Source: Glaciecola amylolytica (GTDB lineage: Bacteria > Bacteroidota > Bacteroidia > Flavobacteriales_D > Crocinitomicaceae). From it: a stretch of DNA of 64,000 nt. Under the pieces are notes generated by a model that had not been told where the DNA came from, ran no database searches, and saw only the letters and a list, made by a program, of their open reading frames with translations. Shown here piece by piece: positions 17,911 through 26,147 of this stretch. The DNA lies in the NCBI GenBank assembly GCA_003856375.1, contig CP034120.1:3591501-3655500 (forward strand), read 5' to 3'. The position numbers were made by a program, and so were the translations under genes. Position 1 is the first letter of the stretch; the number at the start of each line of letters is the position of its first letter.

Positions 17911-19426
17911 TCAAAAAGTCGGTTTAATCATTTTGGATGGCTGGGGAATCGGCGATCAATCAAAAGCCGATGCCGTTTTTAATGCAAAAACCCCCGTGAT
18001 GGATGCTTTGGTTGAAAAGTATCCGAACAGCACGCTCATTGCCAGCGGAGAAGCAGTTGGTCTTCCTGACGGGCAAATGGGAAACTCAGAAGTGGGGCAT
18101 TTAAATATCGGGGCAGGAAGAATTGTTTATCAGGAACTTACCCGCATCAACAAATCGATTCGCGACGGTGCTTTTTTCAAGAATCATGCATTGGTCGAGT
18201 GTTTCGAAAATGCGAAGAAAAAGCATTCAAAAGTACATTTCATCGGGCTTGTTTCCGATGGCGGCGTACACAGTTCTCAGGATCATCTGCATGCCTTATT
18301 GGATATGGCGAAAAGCTACGATCTTTCCAATGTGTGGGTGCACGCATTTACGGACGGAAGAGATTGTGATCCTAAAAGCGGTTTGGGCTTCATCCAAAAA
18401 CTGGAAGAACACATGCAGCTTTCCACAGGAAAAATTGCAACGATTGTTGGCCGATATTATGCAATGGACAGAGACAATCGTTGGGAACGTGTTCAGGTTG
18501 CCTATGATGCGATGGTAAAAGGAATCGGAACTCATTTCTCCAATGCCCTAAAATCTATTGAATCCAGTTACGAAGAAGATATTACCGATGAATTTATCCA
18601 TCCGCTTGTTACAAGTACGGGAGAAGGAAGAATTCAGGATGGAGATACGGTGATTTGTTTCAATTTCAGAACCGATCGACCGAGAGAAATCAGTCAGGTT
18701 TTGACTCAGCAGGCTTTTCCTGAATTCGGAATGCATCCTTTGAACATCGATTATTACACGATGACACGCTATGATGCCAAGTTTAAAAATGTGCACGTCA
18801 TTTTCGAAAAAGACAACCTGCAGAATACCTTGGGAGAAATTCTGAGTAAAATGGATCGTACACAGGTTCGGATTGCTGAAACGGAAAAATACCCGCACGT
18901 TACTTTCTTTTTCAACGGAGGAAGAGAACAGGAATTCAAAGGAGAATCCCGCATTTTGGTTAAATCTCCCAAAGTTGCCACATACGATCTCCAGCCGGAA
19001 ATGAGTGCTCCGGAAGTAAAGGAACGCATCCTTGAGAAACTCAGAGCAGATAAACCCGATTTTTTCTGCCTGAATTTTGCAAATCCGGACATGGTCGGAC
19101 ATACGGGCGTTTATGATGCAATTGTCAAAGCGGTTGAGACGGTTGATACCTGTTTGGGAGAAATCGTCGCATTGTGCCAGCAGTTAAACTACGAGTTGAT
19201 CATTATTGCGGATCACGGAAATGCGGATGTGGCTTTTAATCCGGATGGTTCTCCGAATACCGCTCATTCACTAAATCCGGTACCGGTTGTTTTGGTCACG
19301 GATCAATTGCATTTGAAACTAAAAGACGGAATTCTGGCAGATGTTGCTCCAACTATTCTGGACCGCATGCGAATCGCGGCACCTTTGGAAATGGAAGGAA
19401 CAAGTCTTGTTACCCTGAACAATTAA
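17900..19426 (+). CDS. gpmI: 2,3-bisphosphoglycerate-independent phosphoglycerate mutase
   Basis: GpmI interconverts 3- and 2-phosphoglycerate in glycolysis using two manganese ions. The 508-residue protein has the metal-binding start LIILDGWGIGD and the catalytic Ser62 in QMGNSEVGHLNIGAGR. It also has DGRDCDP, the loop RYYAMDRDNRWER and the late metal motifs NPDMVGHTG and ADHGNAD. Both the phosphatase-like and transferase domains are complete. The start ATG lies inside the end of the histidine-kinase gene (11-bp overlap), which implies translational coupling. It is the last gene of the purF operon and is followed by a strong terminator. Confidence 0.97.
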   Translation: MTNNQKVGLIILDGWGIGDQSKADAVFNAKTPVMDALVEKYPNSTLIASGEAVGLPDGQMGNSEVGHLNIGAGRIVYQELTRINKSIRDGAFFKNHALVECFENAKKKHSKVHFIGLVSDGGVHSSQDHLHALLDMAKSYDLSNVWVHAFTDGRDCDPKSGLGFIQKLEEHMQLSTGKIATIVGRYYAMDRDNRWERVQVAYDAMVKGIGTHFSNALKSIESSYEEDITDEFIHPLVTSTGEGRIQDGDTVICFNFRTDRPREISQVLTQQAFPEFGMHPLNIDYYTMTRYDAKFKNVHVIFEKDNLQNTLGEILSKMDRTQVRIAETEKYPHVTFFFNGGREQEFKGESRILVKSPKVATYDLQPEMSAPEVKERILEKLRADKPDFFCLNFANPDMVGHTGVYDAIVKAVETVDTCLGEIVALCQQLNYELIIIADHGNADVAFNPDGSPNTAHSLNPVPVVLVTDQLHLKLKDGILADVAPTILDRMRIAAPLEMEGTSLVTLNN

Positions 19427-19440
19427 GTTAACATATGAAT

Positions 19441-19474
19441 AAAAAAGGGGCGAAAAATTTTTCGCCCCTTTTTT
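19441..19474. terminator. Bidirectional terminator, perfect 34-bp palindrome
   Basis: The arms AAAAAAGGGGCGAAAAA and TTTTTCGCCCCTTTTTT are perfectly complementary, with no unpaired bases in the DNA. It sits between the convergent gpmI and type-B T9SS genes and can stop both. The inner 22 bases are identical to the core of the terminator at 38021-38060. Confidence 0.95.
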
Positions 19475-19490
19475 ATAGAATCTTATTTGA

Positions 19491-21707
19491 TTATTCTCTG
19501 ATCAACTGTAAGAATCCTTGTCCTGTGATTTCTTTACCCATCATTCCTTTTACAGTATACTGAAGGAAGTAAACCCCGTCAGCTGCTAAAGTTCCGCCGA
19601 TTTTTCCATCCCAGAAAGGATCAAGTCCCGAGCCTTCGTAAACCGGATTCCCCCAACGGTTATTGATTTTAATAATCACATCCGTTGCATTGGTAGTTGT
19701 CAATCTGAATACATCATTATTCATATCTCCGTTCGGAGTGAAAATGTTCGGTACAATCACTGTCGGATCCGGATAAATACATGATCCGTCATTTTGAATC
19801 GCAGTCGGGTCATAATTTACAGCATTCGGATCAGTACAACCACATTCCACGATCAATACCGAAGCAAATGCCGTATCTCTGCACGGTCCGTTAATCGCAA
19901 TCAATACCGGATCAGCTGAAGCTGTATAAGTTTGAGATTGTGAGCTCAGATCGTTTACAAAAGCAGTGTTTCCATTTCCGAAATACCATTCATACGTTGT
20001 TGCATTCTGACTGGTATTGGTAAAGACTACATCCAGCGGATTACATCCCGAAATCGAACTCATAGAAAACTCAGCAATCGGCCCGGGCTCACTGTCCAGG
20101 TAAATGGAATCCGTTACCGAACATACGTTATCCGTAATGGTAAACACGTACCAGCCCGGCCCTAAGTTTTGCATAACAGAAGCATCAATTTGACTTGGAC
20201 CTCCGGTATTTGGTCCTTCCCAATGATAATGAGGTTGTCCGGTAATCCCTTCTCCCATTCCGCTCACCGCTCCGTCATTAGCACATGCAGACGCCATGAA
20301 TGTCATCATTGTATCAATCGCCAACGTTTGATTCATCGTAACCGTGACCGTATCCGTTCCGGTGTTTCCACATTGGTCGGTGGCCGTTACATAATAATCT
20401 ATCGTCCCGTTTTGCAAAATCGGAACATAGGCCGTGCCTCCAGTTTGGCCTAAATACGACCAGAGATAAGTATAAGGCCCAAAACCACCACTGGCAACGG
20501 CCGTCACCATCACCGAATCATTGGCACAATAAACTGTCGGATTTGATTCGTTGATCGGTAAAACCGGTCCGTCAATAATATACAAAGTACCGGTAGTCAC
20601 AATCGTATCTCCACAAGCAGTAATGGTTGTAGCTGTAATAATAACTGTTTCAGGAGATTCTACAATTCCGTCTCCGACAGGGTTCAAGGTTACAACAATC
20701 GTATCGTCTCCGGGTAAGAATGTAATCGGATTCGGCAAGTTATTGTAGTCCGTTCCCATAATAGCCGTTCCTCCGATAGAGTAATTTACAATTAAAGTAT
20801 CTCCCAATTGTGTTTGAGGACGTGAAAAGATAAACTGCGCATTTGTACAGTTTTCAATTACTGTTGTATCTCCGGTTACCGTAGCAACCGCAATGTTTAC
20901 TGCTTCAGATGAGAAGGAATCTCCTTCCAGGTAAACCCCGGAATCAAGAGCCTGATCACCTACATTTGAAATTGCCAGTTTAATATGGTAAGTCTGACCA
21001 CATTGAACAGTTGCGTTCGCTGTCATTACAACTGTTCCTGCATTGTATGGATAACCTGCAGTATTTCCGTAAGTGGTAGTGTAATAAACCGCATTCGATG
21101 TCCAGTTCGGATCTTGCGCAGCACAAGTAGCAGCATTTCCAAAGATCCCGGCCACTCCGGCATTTACCGTGTTAATTGTAACCGGAATATTTCCTCCGGG
21201 AATCAATGCGATATTATCAGCTCCATTCATAAACGGTCCGGTAAAACCAGGTCCGGAAATAAAGAATCCGAATACATCGTTAAAACCCGAACACGCATAA
21301 GAAGGATATTCTGCCGAAGCAAACATATAGCGGAAAGAAATCGTATCTCCGGAAGGAATAAAATCAAACTCGATAATACATCCGTTTGTAACGGAGTTTG
21401 TCGCGATATCATTTAAATCCTGATCGTAAGTTACCGTTCCGGGTCCTCCATCTGTTCTCATATAAACACCATTCGCAAATGGAAAGGTGGATGAAGTAAA
21501 TGATAAAGCATTTCCCTGAATGGTTTGAGCATTGACCAAACTGTTGTTATACTTCACGTTGGAGACAACAACTCCTTGTCCAACAAGAATGTTCTGAATC
21601 AATTGTTCCGGAGTCATCGTATTTTGAGTGGTGATCTGACTGTTCGCCGCAAAGCACAACAGCATCAGGGCAGCCCCAAGCATCGTAGTAATTTTGTTCA
21701 TAATCAT
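19491..21707 (-). CDS. T9SS type-B surface protein with choice-of-anchor L domain
   Basis: A 738-residue exported protein. The signal peptide ends near residue 24 (CFAANSQ). The segment TPEQLIQNILVGQGVVVSNV begins a choice-of-anchor L domain (about residues 30-270), with hallmark SAEYPSY, GFNDVFGFFISGPG and GIFGNAATC motifs. A Calx-beta-like module (about 290-380), Ig-like repeats and a PKD-like module (TYEWYFGNGNTAF, near 560-630) follow. The C-terminus is a CHU_C type-B sorting domain (PNIFTPNGDMNND, NNRWGNPVYEG, FWDGKIGG, DGVYFLQY). Similar architecture is common among Flavobacteriales surface proteins. The function is probably adhesive or structural. A second Met two codons downstream is an alternative start. 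Confidence 0.93.
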   Translation of the reverse strand: MIMNKITTMLGAALMLLCFAANSQITTQNTMTPEQLIQNILVGQGVVVSNVKYNNSLVNAQTIQGNALSFTSSTFPFANGVYMRTDGGPGTVTYDQDLNDIATNSVTNGCIIEFDFIPSGDTISFRYMFASAEYPSYACSGFNDVFGFFISGPGFTGPFMNGADNIALIPGGNIPVTINTVNAGVAGIFGNAATCAAQDPNWTSNAVYYTTTYGNTAGYPYNAGTVVMTANATVQCGQTYHIKLAISNVGDQALDSGVYLEGDSFSSEAVNIAVATVTGDTTVIENCTNAQFIFSRPQTQLGDTLIVNYSIGGTAIMGTDYNNLPNPITFLPGDDTIVVTLNPVGDGIVESPETVIITATTITACGDTIVTTGTLYIIDGPVLPINESNPTVYCANDSVMVTAVASGGFGPYTYLWSYLGQTGGTAYVPILQNGTIDYYVTATDQCGNTGTDTVTVTMNQTLAIDTMMTFMASACANDGAVSGMGEGITGQPHYHWEGPNTGGPSQIDASVMQNLGPGWYVFTITDNVCSVTDSIYLDSEPGPIAEFSMSSISGCNPLDVVFTNTSQNATTYEWYFGNGNTAFVNDLSSQSQTYTASADPVLIAINGPCRDTAFASVLIVECGCTDPNAVNYDPTAIQNDGSCIYPDPTVIVPNIFTPNGDMNNDVFRLTTTNATDVIIKINNRWGNPVYEGSGLDPFWDGKIGGTLAADGVYFLQYTVKGMMGKEITGQGFLQLIRE

Positions 21708-21860
21708 AAGTTATTGTGACCTTTAGACTAAATAAAAGTGTTAAAGGTTGCATTTATGTCTCAATAATATTAAAATTTGTTTAAATGTTAAATTTTAATC
21801 ATAATTATTCGATAAAAAACGCCATGATTTAACCAAATTTGTCCAAGAAATTAAATTTTT

Positions 21861-23249
21861 ATGCAAAATACACAAAACTATATACAAGAATCGAAGGATC
21901 GGTTTTTACAAGAACTCATTGATTTACTGAAAATTCCAACTGTTTCCGCAGACAGTGCATACGCACAGGAAGTGATTCGCGGAGCGGAAAAAGTTGCCGA
22001 ATTCCTTACCAATGCCGGAGCAGAGAAAGTAGAGATTTGCCAAACAGCCGGGCATCCGATTGTATATGGTGAAAAGATTATTAATCCGAATGCACCTACC
22101 GTACTTGTTTACGGACATTACGATGTGCAGCCGGCAGATCCGATTAATTTATGGACTTCTCCTCCATTCGAGCCGGTGGTAAAGAAAACGGAGATTCACC
22201 CGGAAGGAGCTGTTTTTGCACGCGGCGCTTGTGACGACAAAGGACAGTTCTTCATGCACGTAAAGGCATTCGAGGCAATGATGAAAGCAAACGAGCTTCC
22301 TTGTAACGTAAAATTCATGATTGAAGGAGAAGAGGAAGTTGGTTCTGTAAATCTGGGTCTTTTCATCAAAGAAAATAAAGAGCGACTGAAAGCAGACATT
22401 ATTTTGGTGTCCGACACCGGAATGTTGGCCAACGATACTCCTTCCATTACAACCGGTTTAAGAGGATTGAGCTATGTGGAAGTGGAAGTAACTGGTCCTA
22501 ACAGAGATTTACATTCCGGACTTTATGGCGGATGTGTTGCAAATCCGATCAACATTCTTACAAAAATGATCGCTTCGCTTCACGATGAAGATAATCACAT
22601 TACCATTCCGGGATTCTATGCGGACGTGGTGGAATTAAGCCTGGAGGAACGTGCTGAAATGGCAAAAGCTCCTTACAGCGAAGACAATTACAAAAAGGCA
22701 TTGGATATTGATGCTGTTTACGGAGAAAAAGGATATACGACTCCGGAACGCGGATCGATTCGTCCAACCTTGGATGTAAACGGTATTTGGGGAGGATATA
22801 CAGGAGAAGGAGCAAAAACAGTCATTGCTTCAAAAGCATATGCTAAAATTTCCATGCGTTTGGTTCCGAATCAGGAGCCGGACAAAATTACGGAATTGTT
22901 CTCCAAACATTTTGAATCCATTGCTCCTGCAGGAGTGAAAGTGGTTGTCAATCCACATCATGGAGGTGAACCGGTAGTAACCCCAATCGATTCTATTGCA
23001 TACAAAAGTGCCGCAAAAGCATACGAACAAACCTTCGGGAAAACTCCGATTCCGGTACGAAGTGGCGGAAGTATTCCGATTATCGCTTTGTTTGAAAAAG
23101 AATTGGGGTTGAAAACCGTTATGATGGGATTCGGATTGGATTCGGATGCTATCCACTCGCCGAATGAACACTACGGTTTATTTAATTTTTACAAAGGAAT
23201 TGAAACCATTCCGTATTTCTTTCATTATTTCAATGAAGCAATGATTTAA
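21861..23249 (+). CDS. M20-family dipeptidase
   Basis: The 462-residue protein is a cytosolic zinc-dependent dipeptidase of the M20A/CNDP type. The metal and catalytic motifs are VYGHYDVQPADP (His and Asp), GACDDKGQ (bridging Asp), EGEEEVGS (catalytic and metal Glu pair), LVSDTGM and the late His in DAIHSPNEHYG. The dimerisation (lid) domain lies at about 190-330. It probably hydrolyses short peptides taken up by the cell. The ATG follows a run of A/T with no Shine-Dalgarno sequence, as is normal in this phylum. The lipoprotein gene follows after three bases, indicating an operon. Confidence 0.93.
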   Translation: MQNTQNYIQESKDRFLQELIDLLKIPTVSADSAYAQEVIRGAEKVAEFLTNAGAEKVEICQTAGHPIVYGEKIINPNAPTVLVYGHYDVQPADPINLWTSPPFEPVVKKTEIHPEGAVFARGACDDKGQFFMHVKAFEAMMKANELPCNVKFMIEGEEEVGSVNLGLFIKENKERLKADIILVSDTGMLANDTPSITTGLRGLSYVEVEVTGPNRDLHSGLYGGCVANPINILTKMIASLHDEDNHITIPGFYADVVELSLEERAEMAKAPYSEDNYKKALDIDAVYGEKGYTTPERGSIRPTLDVNGIWGGYTGEGAKTVIASKAYAKISMRLVPNQEPDKITELFSKHFESIAPAGVKVVVNPHHGGEPVVTPIDSIAYKSAAKAYEQTFGKTPIPVRSGGSIPIIALFEKELGLKTVMMGFGLDSDAIHSPNEHYGLFNFYKGIETIPYFFHYFNEAMI

Positions 23250-23252
23250 TTT

Positions 23253-23747
23253 ATGAAGAAGATTCTTTTTGTATGCGCCATTTTGTTTGCAATTTCAAGT
23301 TGTGAATTCATCGAACCGGAGGTTTCGGGGTATTCCAATTTTAAATTCGGAAAATTAGAAGGCAGAACCCTTTATGTCAGTTTTGACGCAACTGTCAATA
23401 ATACCAACGGTTACGGTTTTAAAGTGAAGAAAGGCAAACTAAATGTTTCCATTAATAATCTGGAACTTGGCGTGATTGATCTTGATAAGAAAATCAAAGT
23501 CAAGAGAAAGTCTGAAAACGTTTACACCGTTCCATTGCAATTAAGCTTAAGCGACGGGGCCTTGTTCCGGATTCCAAAACTGTTGAATGCAGAGAAATTC
23601 GAATTGAAACTGGATGGAAATGTGCGTGGAAGTATCATGGGCTTCGGGAAAAATTTTGAAGTACACGAAACACGAAGCTTGTCGAGCGGAGATATCAAAT
23701 TTGACGGATTGCTTGAAGGAATTCTGAAAGGAGCTACCCGAAATTAA
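23253..23747 (+). CDS. LEA type 2-like lipoprotein
   Basis: The 164-residue protein starts with a lipoprotein signal peptide whose lipobox is ISSC, giving lipidated Cys17. The mature part looks like a single LEA_2 (WHy-like) beta-sandwich: F-x-F-G-x-L-E-G-R-T-L-Y-V-S-F at the start, a central VKKGKLNVSINNLELG, and a closing strand before the C-terminus. Proteins of this type are common, poorly characterised periplasmic lipoproteins in Bacteroidota. It lies three bases after the dipeptidase and is probably cotranscribed, but no functional link is known. A terminator follows. Confidence 0.75.
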   Translation: MKKILFVCAILFAISSCEFIEPEVSGYSNFKFGKLEGRTLYVSFDATVNNTNGYGFKVKKGKLNVSINNLELGVIDLDKKIKVKRKSENVYTVPLQLSLSDGALFRIPKLLNAEKFELKLDGNVRGSIMGFGKNFEVHETRSLSSGDIKFDGLLEGILKGATRN

Positions 23748-23754
23748 CCGTTAA
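23745..23754. repeat. Left copy of a 10-bp direct repeat TAACCGTTAA
   Basis: TAACCGTTAA is present here and, in the same orientation, at 24286-24295. The two copies bracket the small zinc-finger gene at 23773-24213. Its left base overlaps the last codons and stop of the lipoprotein gene. Confidence 0.6.
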
Positions 23755-23771
23755 TATTCAAATGATTTTTG

Positions 23772-23811
23772 ATTAGTCCAATTCAATCTGTTGAGTTGGA
23801 CTAATTTTTTT
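23772..23811 (+). terminator. Terminator embedded in the 3' end of the opposing gene
   Basis: ATTAGTCCAA pairs with TTGGACTAAT across a 14-base loop, followed by seven T on the plus strand. It would terminate the dipeptidase-lipoprotein operon, yet it overlaps the last codons of the minus-strand zinc-finger gene. Confidence 0.8.
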
Positions 23812-24213
23812 CATCCATCTTTCATAAATAAAGGGATGGTGAAATTTCCTGTTTTGTAAAGCTTCTATAACGACCACATCATTGCCTTCTCCATTCAGTA
23901 CAAATTGATAAATGCACTTATTTCCACCTTGATCAAGATGTGTAAAATAATCCGGGTTAAATCCTGATTTATCAAGCGCCAATCGGGCAATTTTCAGTTG
24001 AATTGTTCCGGGCATCATCAATCCCGCAATGATCTGATAGTTTTTAGTCAGAATGGAATCGATCAGAAATGCCGCACTCCGTTTTTCTTTTCTATACGTT
24101 GAATGGTAATGATTTTTGCAATTTGAGGAACAGAAAACCTTATCGGATCGCCCGGAAATTGGTTTTTTACAAACAACACAGGATCTCTTTTTTGAAGTAG
24201 TAATAACACTCAT
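23773..24213 (-). CDS. Small zinc-finger protein of unknown function
   Basis: The 146-residue product has an N-terminal treble-clef/zinc-ribbon-like motif: CVVC, then FCSSNC about 14 residues on, then HYH. The pattern resembles the DUF2116-type ribbon of C-x2-C...C-x3-C. The rest is a 90-residue domain with no match that I recognise (QIIAGLMMPGTIQLKIARLA, GGNKCIYQFVLNGEG). An upstream in-frame ATG at 24261 adds 16 unlikely residues, so the start at 24213 was chosen. The gene is bracketed by 10-bp direct repeats, points against its left neighbour and shares its 3' end with that neighbour's terminator. It may be a transferred single gene. Confidence 0.65.
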   Translation of the reverse strand: MSVITTSKKRSCVVCKKPISGRSDKVFCSSNCKNHYHSTYRKEKRSAAFLIDSILTKNYQIIAGLMMPGTIQLKIARLALDKSGFNPDYFTHLDQGGNKCIYQFVLNGEGNDVVVIEALQNRKFHHPFIYERWMKKISPTQQIELD

Positions 24214-24285
24214 TTTCAGCACTTTTCTATTTAAGTTAGTAAAAAAGCTGATCTGAAACAAGGGATTTATCCGTTTTAAAAAAAA

Positions 24286-24295
24286 TAACCGTTAA
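24286..24295. repeat. Right copy of the 10-bp direct repeat TAACCGTTAA
   Basis: Exact second copy of the sequence at 23745-23754, in direct orientation, 541 bp away. Confidence 0.6.
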
Positions 24296-24431
24296 AAACA
24301 CTTAGAGCTACTGTTTACAAGGGTTTGGGCTATTTTCGGACAGAAAAAATGTCGAATTTCATTAACGGTTGCGTAACGGTTAAAAACCTTTAGACGCCCG
24401 AAAACAAAGGGGGAAACGAATAATTTTACAA

Positions 24432-24459
24432 AATCCTCCCGGAAAATTCCGGAAGGATT
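24432..24459 (-). terminator. Probable terminator of glyS
   Basis: Read on the minus strand after the glyS stop, AATCCT with AGGATT and CCGG with CCGG form a hairpin with one internal mismatch. A short, interrupted T-tract follows. Confidence 0.5.
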
Positions 24460-24481
24460 CAAAATATCTAAACGAACGAGC

Positions 24482-26017
24482 TTACTGCAGCAAGTTTCTC
24501 CAGCTTGTTTTTGCTCCTATCAACTGATACAATTCTCCGATATAAACGCGGTCTTGCTTCATTGTATCGCGGTCGCGGATTGTAACCGTATTGTCTTCCA
24601 ATGTTTGGTGATCCACCATCACACAATAAGGAGTTCCGATCGCATCTTGTCTGCGGTAACGTTTTCCCGGAGAATCTTTTTCATCGTACTGACAGTTATA
24701 ATCCAGTTTCAGTTCGTTGAAAATCTCCAGAGCTTTCTCCGGAAGACCGTCTTTCTTCGTCAATGGCATTACTGCTACCTTGTAAGGAGCCAATTGTGCC
24801 GGCAAACTCAATACAACACGTTCAGATCCGTCCTCCAGTTTCTCGTTCTTATACGATGCACTTAAAATAGACAGGAACATACGATCCAAACCTACAGATG
24901 TTTCAACCACATACGGAACATAATTCTGATTCAATTCCGGATCGAAATACTGTAGTTTCTTTCCTGAAAACTGCTCGTGCTGCTTCAAGTCGAAATCGGT
25001 TCGTGAGTGAATTCCTTCCAATTCTTTGAAACCCATCGGGAAATCGAATTCGATATCACATGCCGCATTTGCGTAATGAGCCAATTTGATGTGATCGTGT
25101 TCGCGGTAATATTTATCGCCAAGACCTAAAGCCTTGTGCCATTTCAAACGTGTTTCTTTCCAGTGGTTGTACCACTTCATTTCTTCTCCCGGACGAACGA
25201 AGAATTGCATCTCCATTTGTTCGAATTCACGCATCCGGAAAATGAATTGTCGGGCAACGATCTCATTTCTGAAAGCTTTCCCGATCTGAGCAATTCCAAA
25301 CGGAATCTTCATTCTACCACTTTTCTGAACATTCAGGAAGTTCACGAAAATTCCCTGTGCCGTTTCCGGACGAAGGTAAATCGTTGCAGCATCTCCTGCC
25401 ACTGAACCTAATTCTGTTGAGAACATCAGGTTGAACTGACGCACTTCCGTCCAGTTTCTGGAACCGCTGATCGGACAAACAATCTCCAGATCCTCGATCA
25501 GTTTTTTAACTCCTTCCAGGTCATTGTTCTCCAAAGTTACACGCATGCGATCCTCGATCTCTTTGATCTTATCTTCGTTGCGCAATACATTCGGGTTGGT
25601 AGAACGGAACTGAGCTTCATCAAAAGCATCTGCAAATTTCTTCGCTGCCTTTTCTACTTCTTTATTGATCTTCTGACGGATCTTCTCGATATGCTCTTCA
25701 ATCAGAACATCCGCACGGTATCTTTTCTTCGAATCTTTATTATCAATCAATGGATCATTGAACGCATCTACGTGGCCGGAAGCTTTCCAGGTTGTCGGGT
25801 GCATGAAAATTGCAGCATCAATGCCCACAATGTTTTCATTCATCTGAACCATCGATTTCCACCAATACTGTTTGATATTGTTTTTCAATTCAGAGCCCAA
25901 CTGTCCGTAATCGTAAGTTGCTGCCAAACCATCATAAATCTCAGATGAAGGAAAGACAAATCCGTATTCTTTTGCGTGAGAAATAACTTCCTTCAGTAAA
26001 TCTTCTTTCTGTTCCAT
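24482..26017 (-). CDS. glyS: Glycine--tRNA ligase
   Basis: GlyS charges tRNA-Gly. The 511-residue protein is the homodimeric class II type used by Bacteroidota, archaea and eukaryotes, rather than the alpha2beta2 type. Class II motif 2 is seen in GIAQIGKAFRNEIVARQFIFRMREFEQ (given in part), and motif 3 in ETSVGLDRMFL. The tRNA-binding C-terminal anticodon domain begins around residue 415 (LAPYKVAVMPL). WKASGHVDAFNDPL is the conserved N-terminal glycine-site element. The gene is transcribed alone from a -7 box four bases before the ATG. Confidence 0.97.
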   Translation of the reverse strand: MEQKEDLLKEVISHAKEYGFVFPSSEIYDGLAATYDYGQLGSELKNNIKQYWWKSMVQMNENIVGIDAAIFMHPTTWKASGHVDAFNDPLIDNKDSKKRYRADVLIEEHIEKIRQKINKEVEKAAKKFADAFDEAQFRSTNPNVLRNEDKIKEIEDRMRVTLENNDLEGVKKLIEDLEIVCPISGSRNWTEVRQFNLMFSTELGSVAGDAATIYLRPETAQGIFVNFLNVQKSGRMKIPFGIAQIGKAFRNEIVARQFIFRMREFEQMEMQFFVRPGEEMKWYNHWKETRLKWHKALGLGDKYYREHDHIKLAHYANAACDIEFDFPMGFKELEGIHSRTDFDLKQHEQFSGKKLQYFDPELNQNYVPYVVETSVGLDRMFLSILSASYKNEKLEDGSERVVLSLPAQLAPYKVAVMPLTKKDGLPEKALEIFNELKLDYNCQYDEKDSPGKRYRRQDAIGTPYCVMVDHQTLEDNTVTIRDRDTMKQDRVYIGELYQLIGAKTSWRNLLQ

Positions 26018-26021
26018 GGCG

Positions 26022-26029
26022 CAAATTTA
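26022..26029 (-). promoter_or_regulatory. -7 box of glyS, four bases from the ATG
   Basis: The minus strand reads TAAATTTG-CGCC-ATG. The box is a perfect match, and the distance implies a leaderless or nearly leaderless message. Confidence 0.65.
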
Positions 26030-26077
26030 GTTGAAATACGAAACCAAAGTATTACCTGAAAGAGATTTATTCCAAAC

Positions 26078-26108
26078 AAAAAAGCCCCCAACACATGTCG
26101 GAGGCTTT
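26078..26108 (-). terminator. Terminator of the MBL-rhodanese gene
   Basis: On the minus strand AAAGCCTCC and GGGGGCTTT pair imperfectly around ACATGTGTT and run into a T-tract. It lies 40 bases past the stop at 26148. Confidence 0.8.
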
Positions 26109-26147
26109 CAACTATTTTCAGGACTGCGTTACCGCTTGTCTTTCACA

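Larger units (their letters stand above)
24214..24481. other. Intergenic region with AACNGTTA motifs
   Basis: No gene was found. Three related motifs occur: TAACCGTTAAAAAC at 24286, TTAACGGTTG at 24362 and TAACGGTTAAAAAC at 24374. The first and third agree in all but one base. They may be operator sites for the zinc-finger gene or another factor. Confidence 0.4.
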
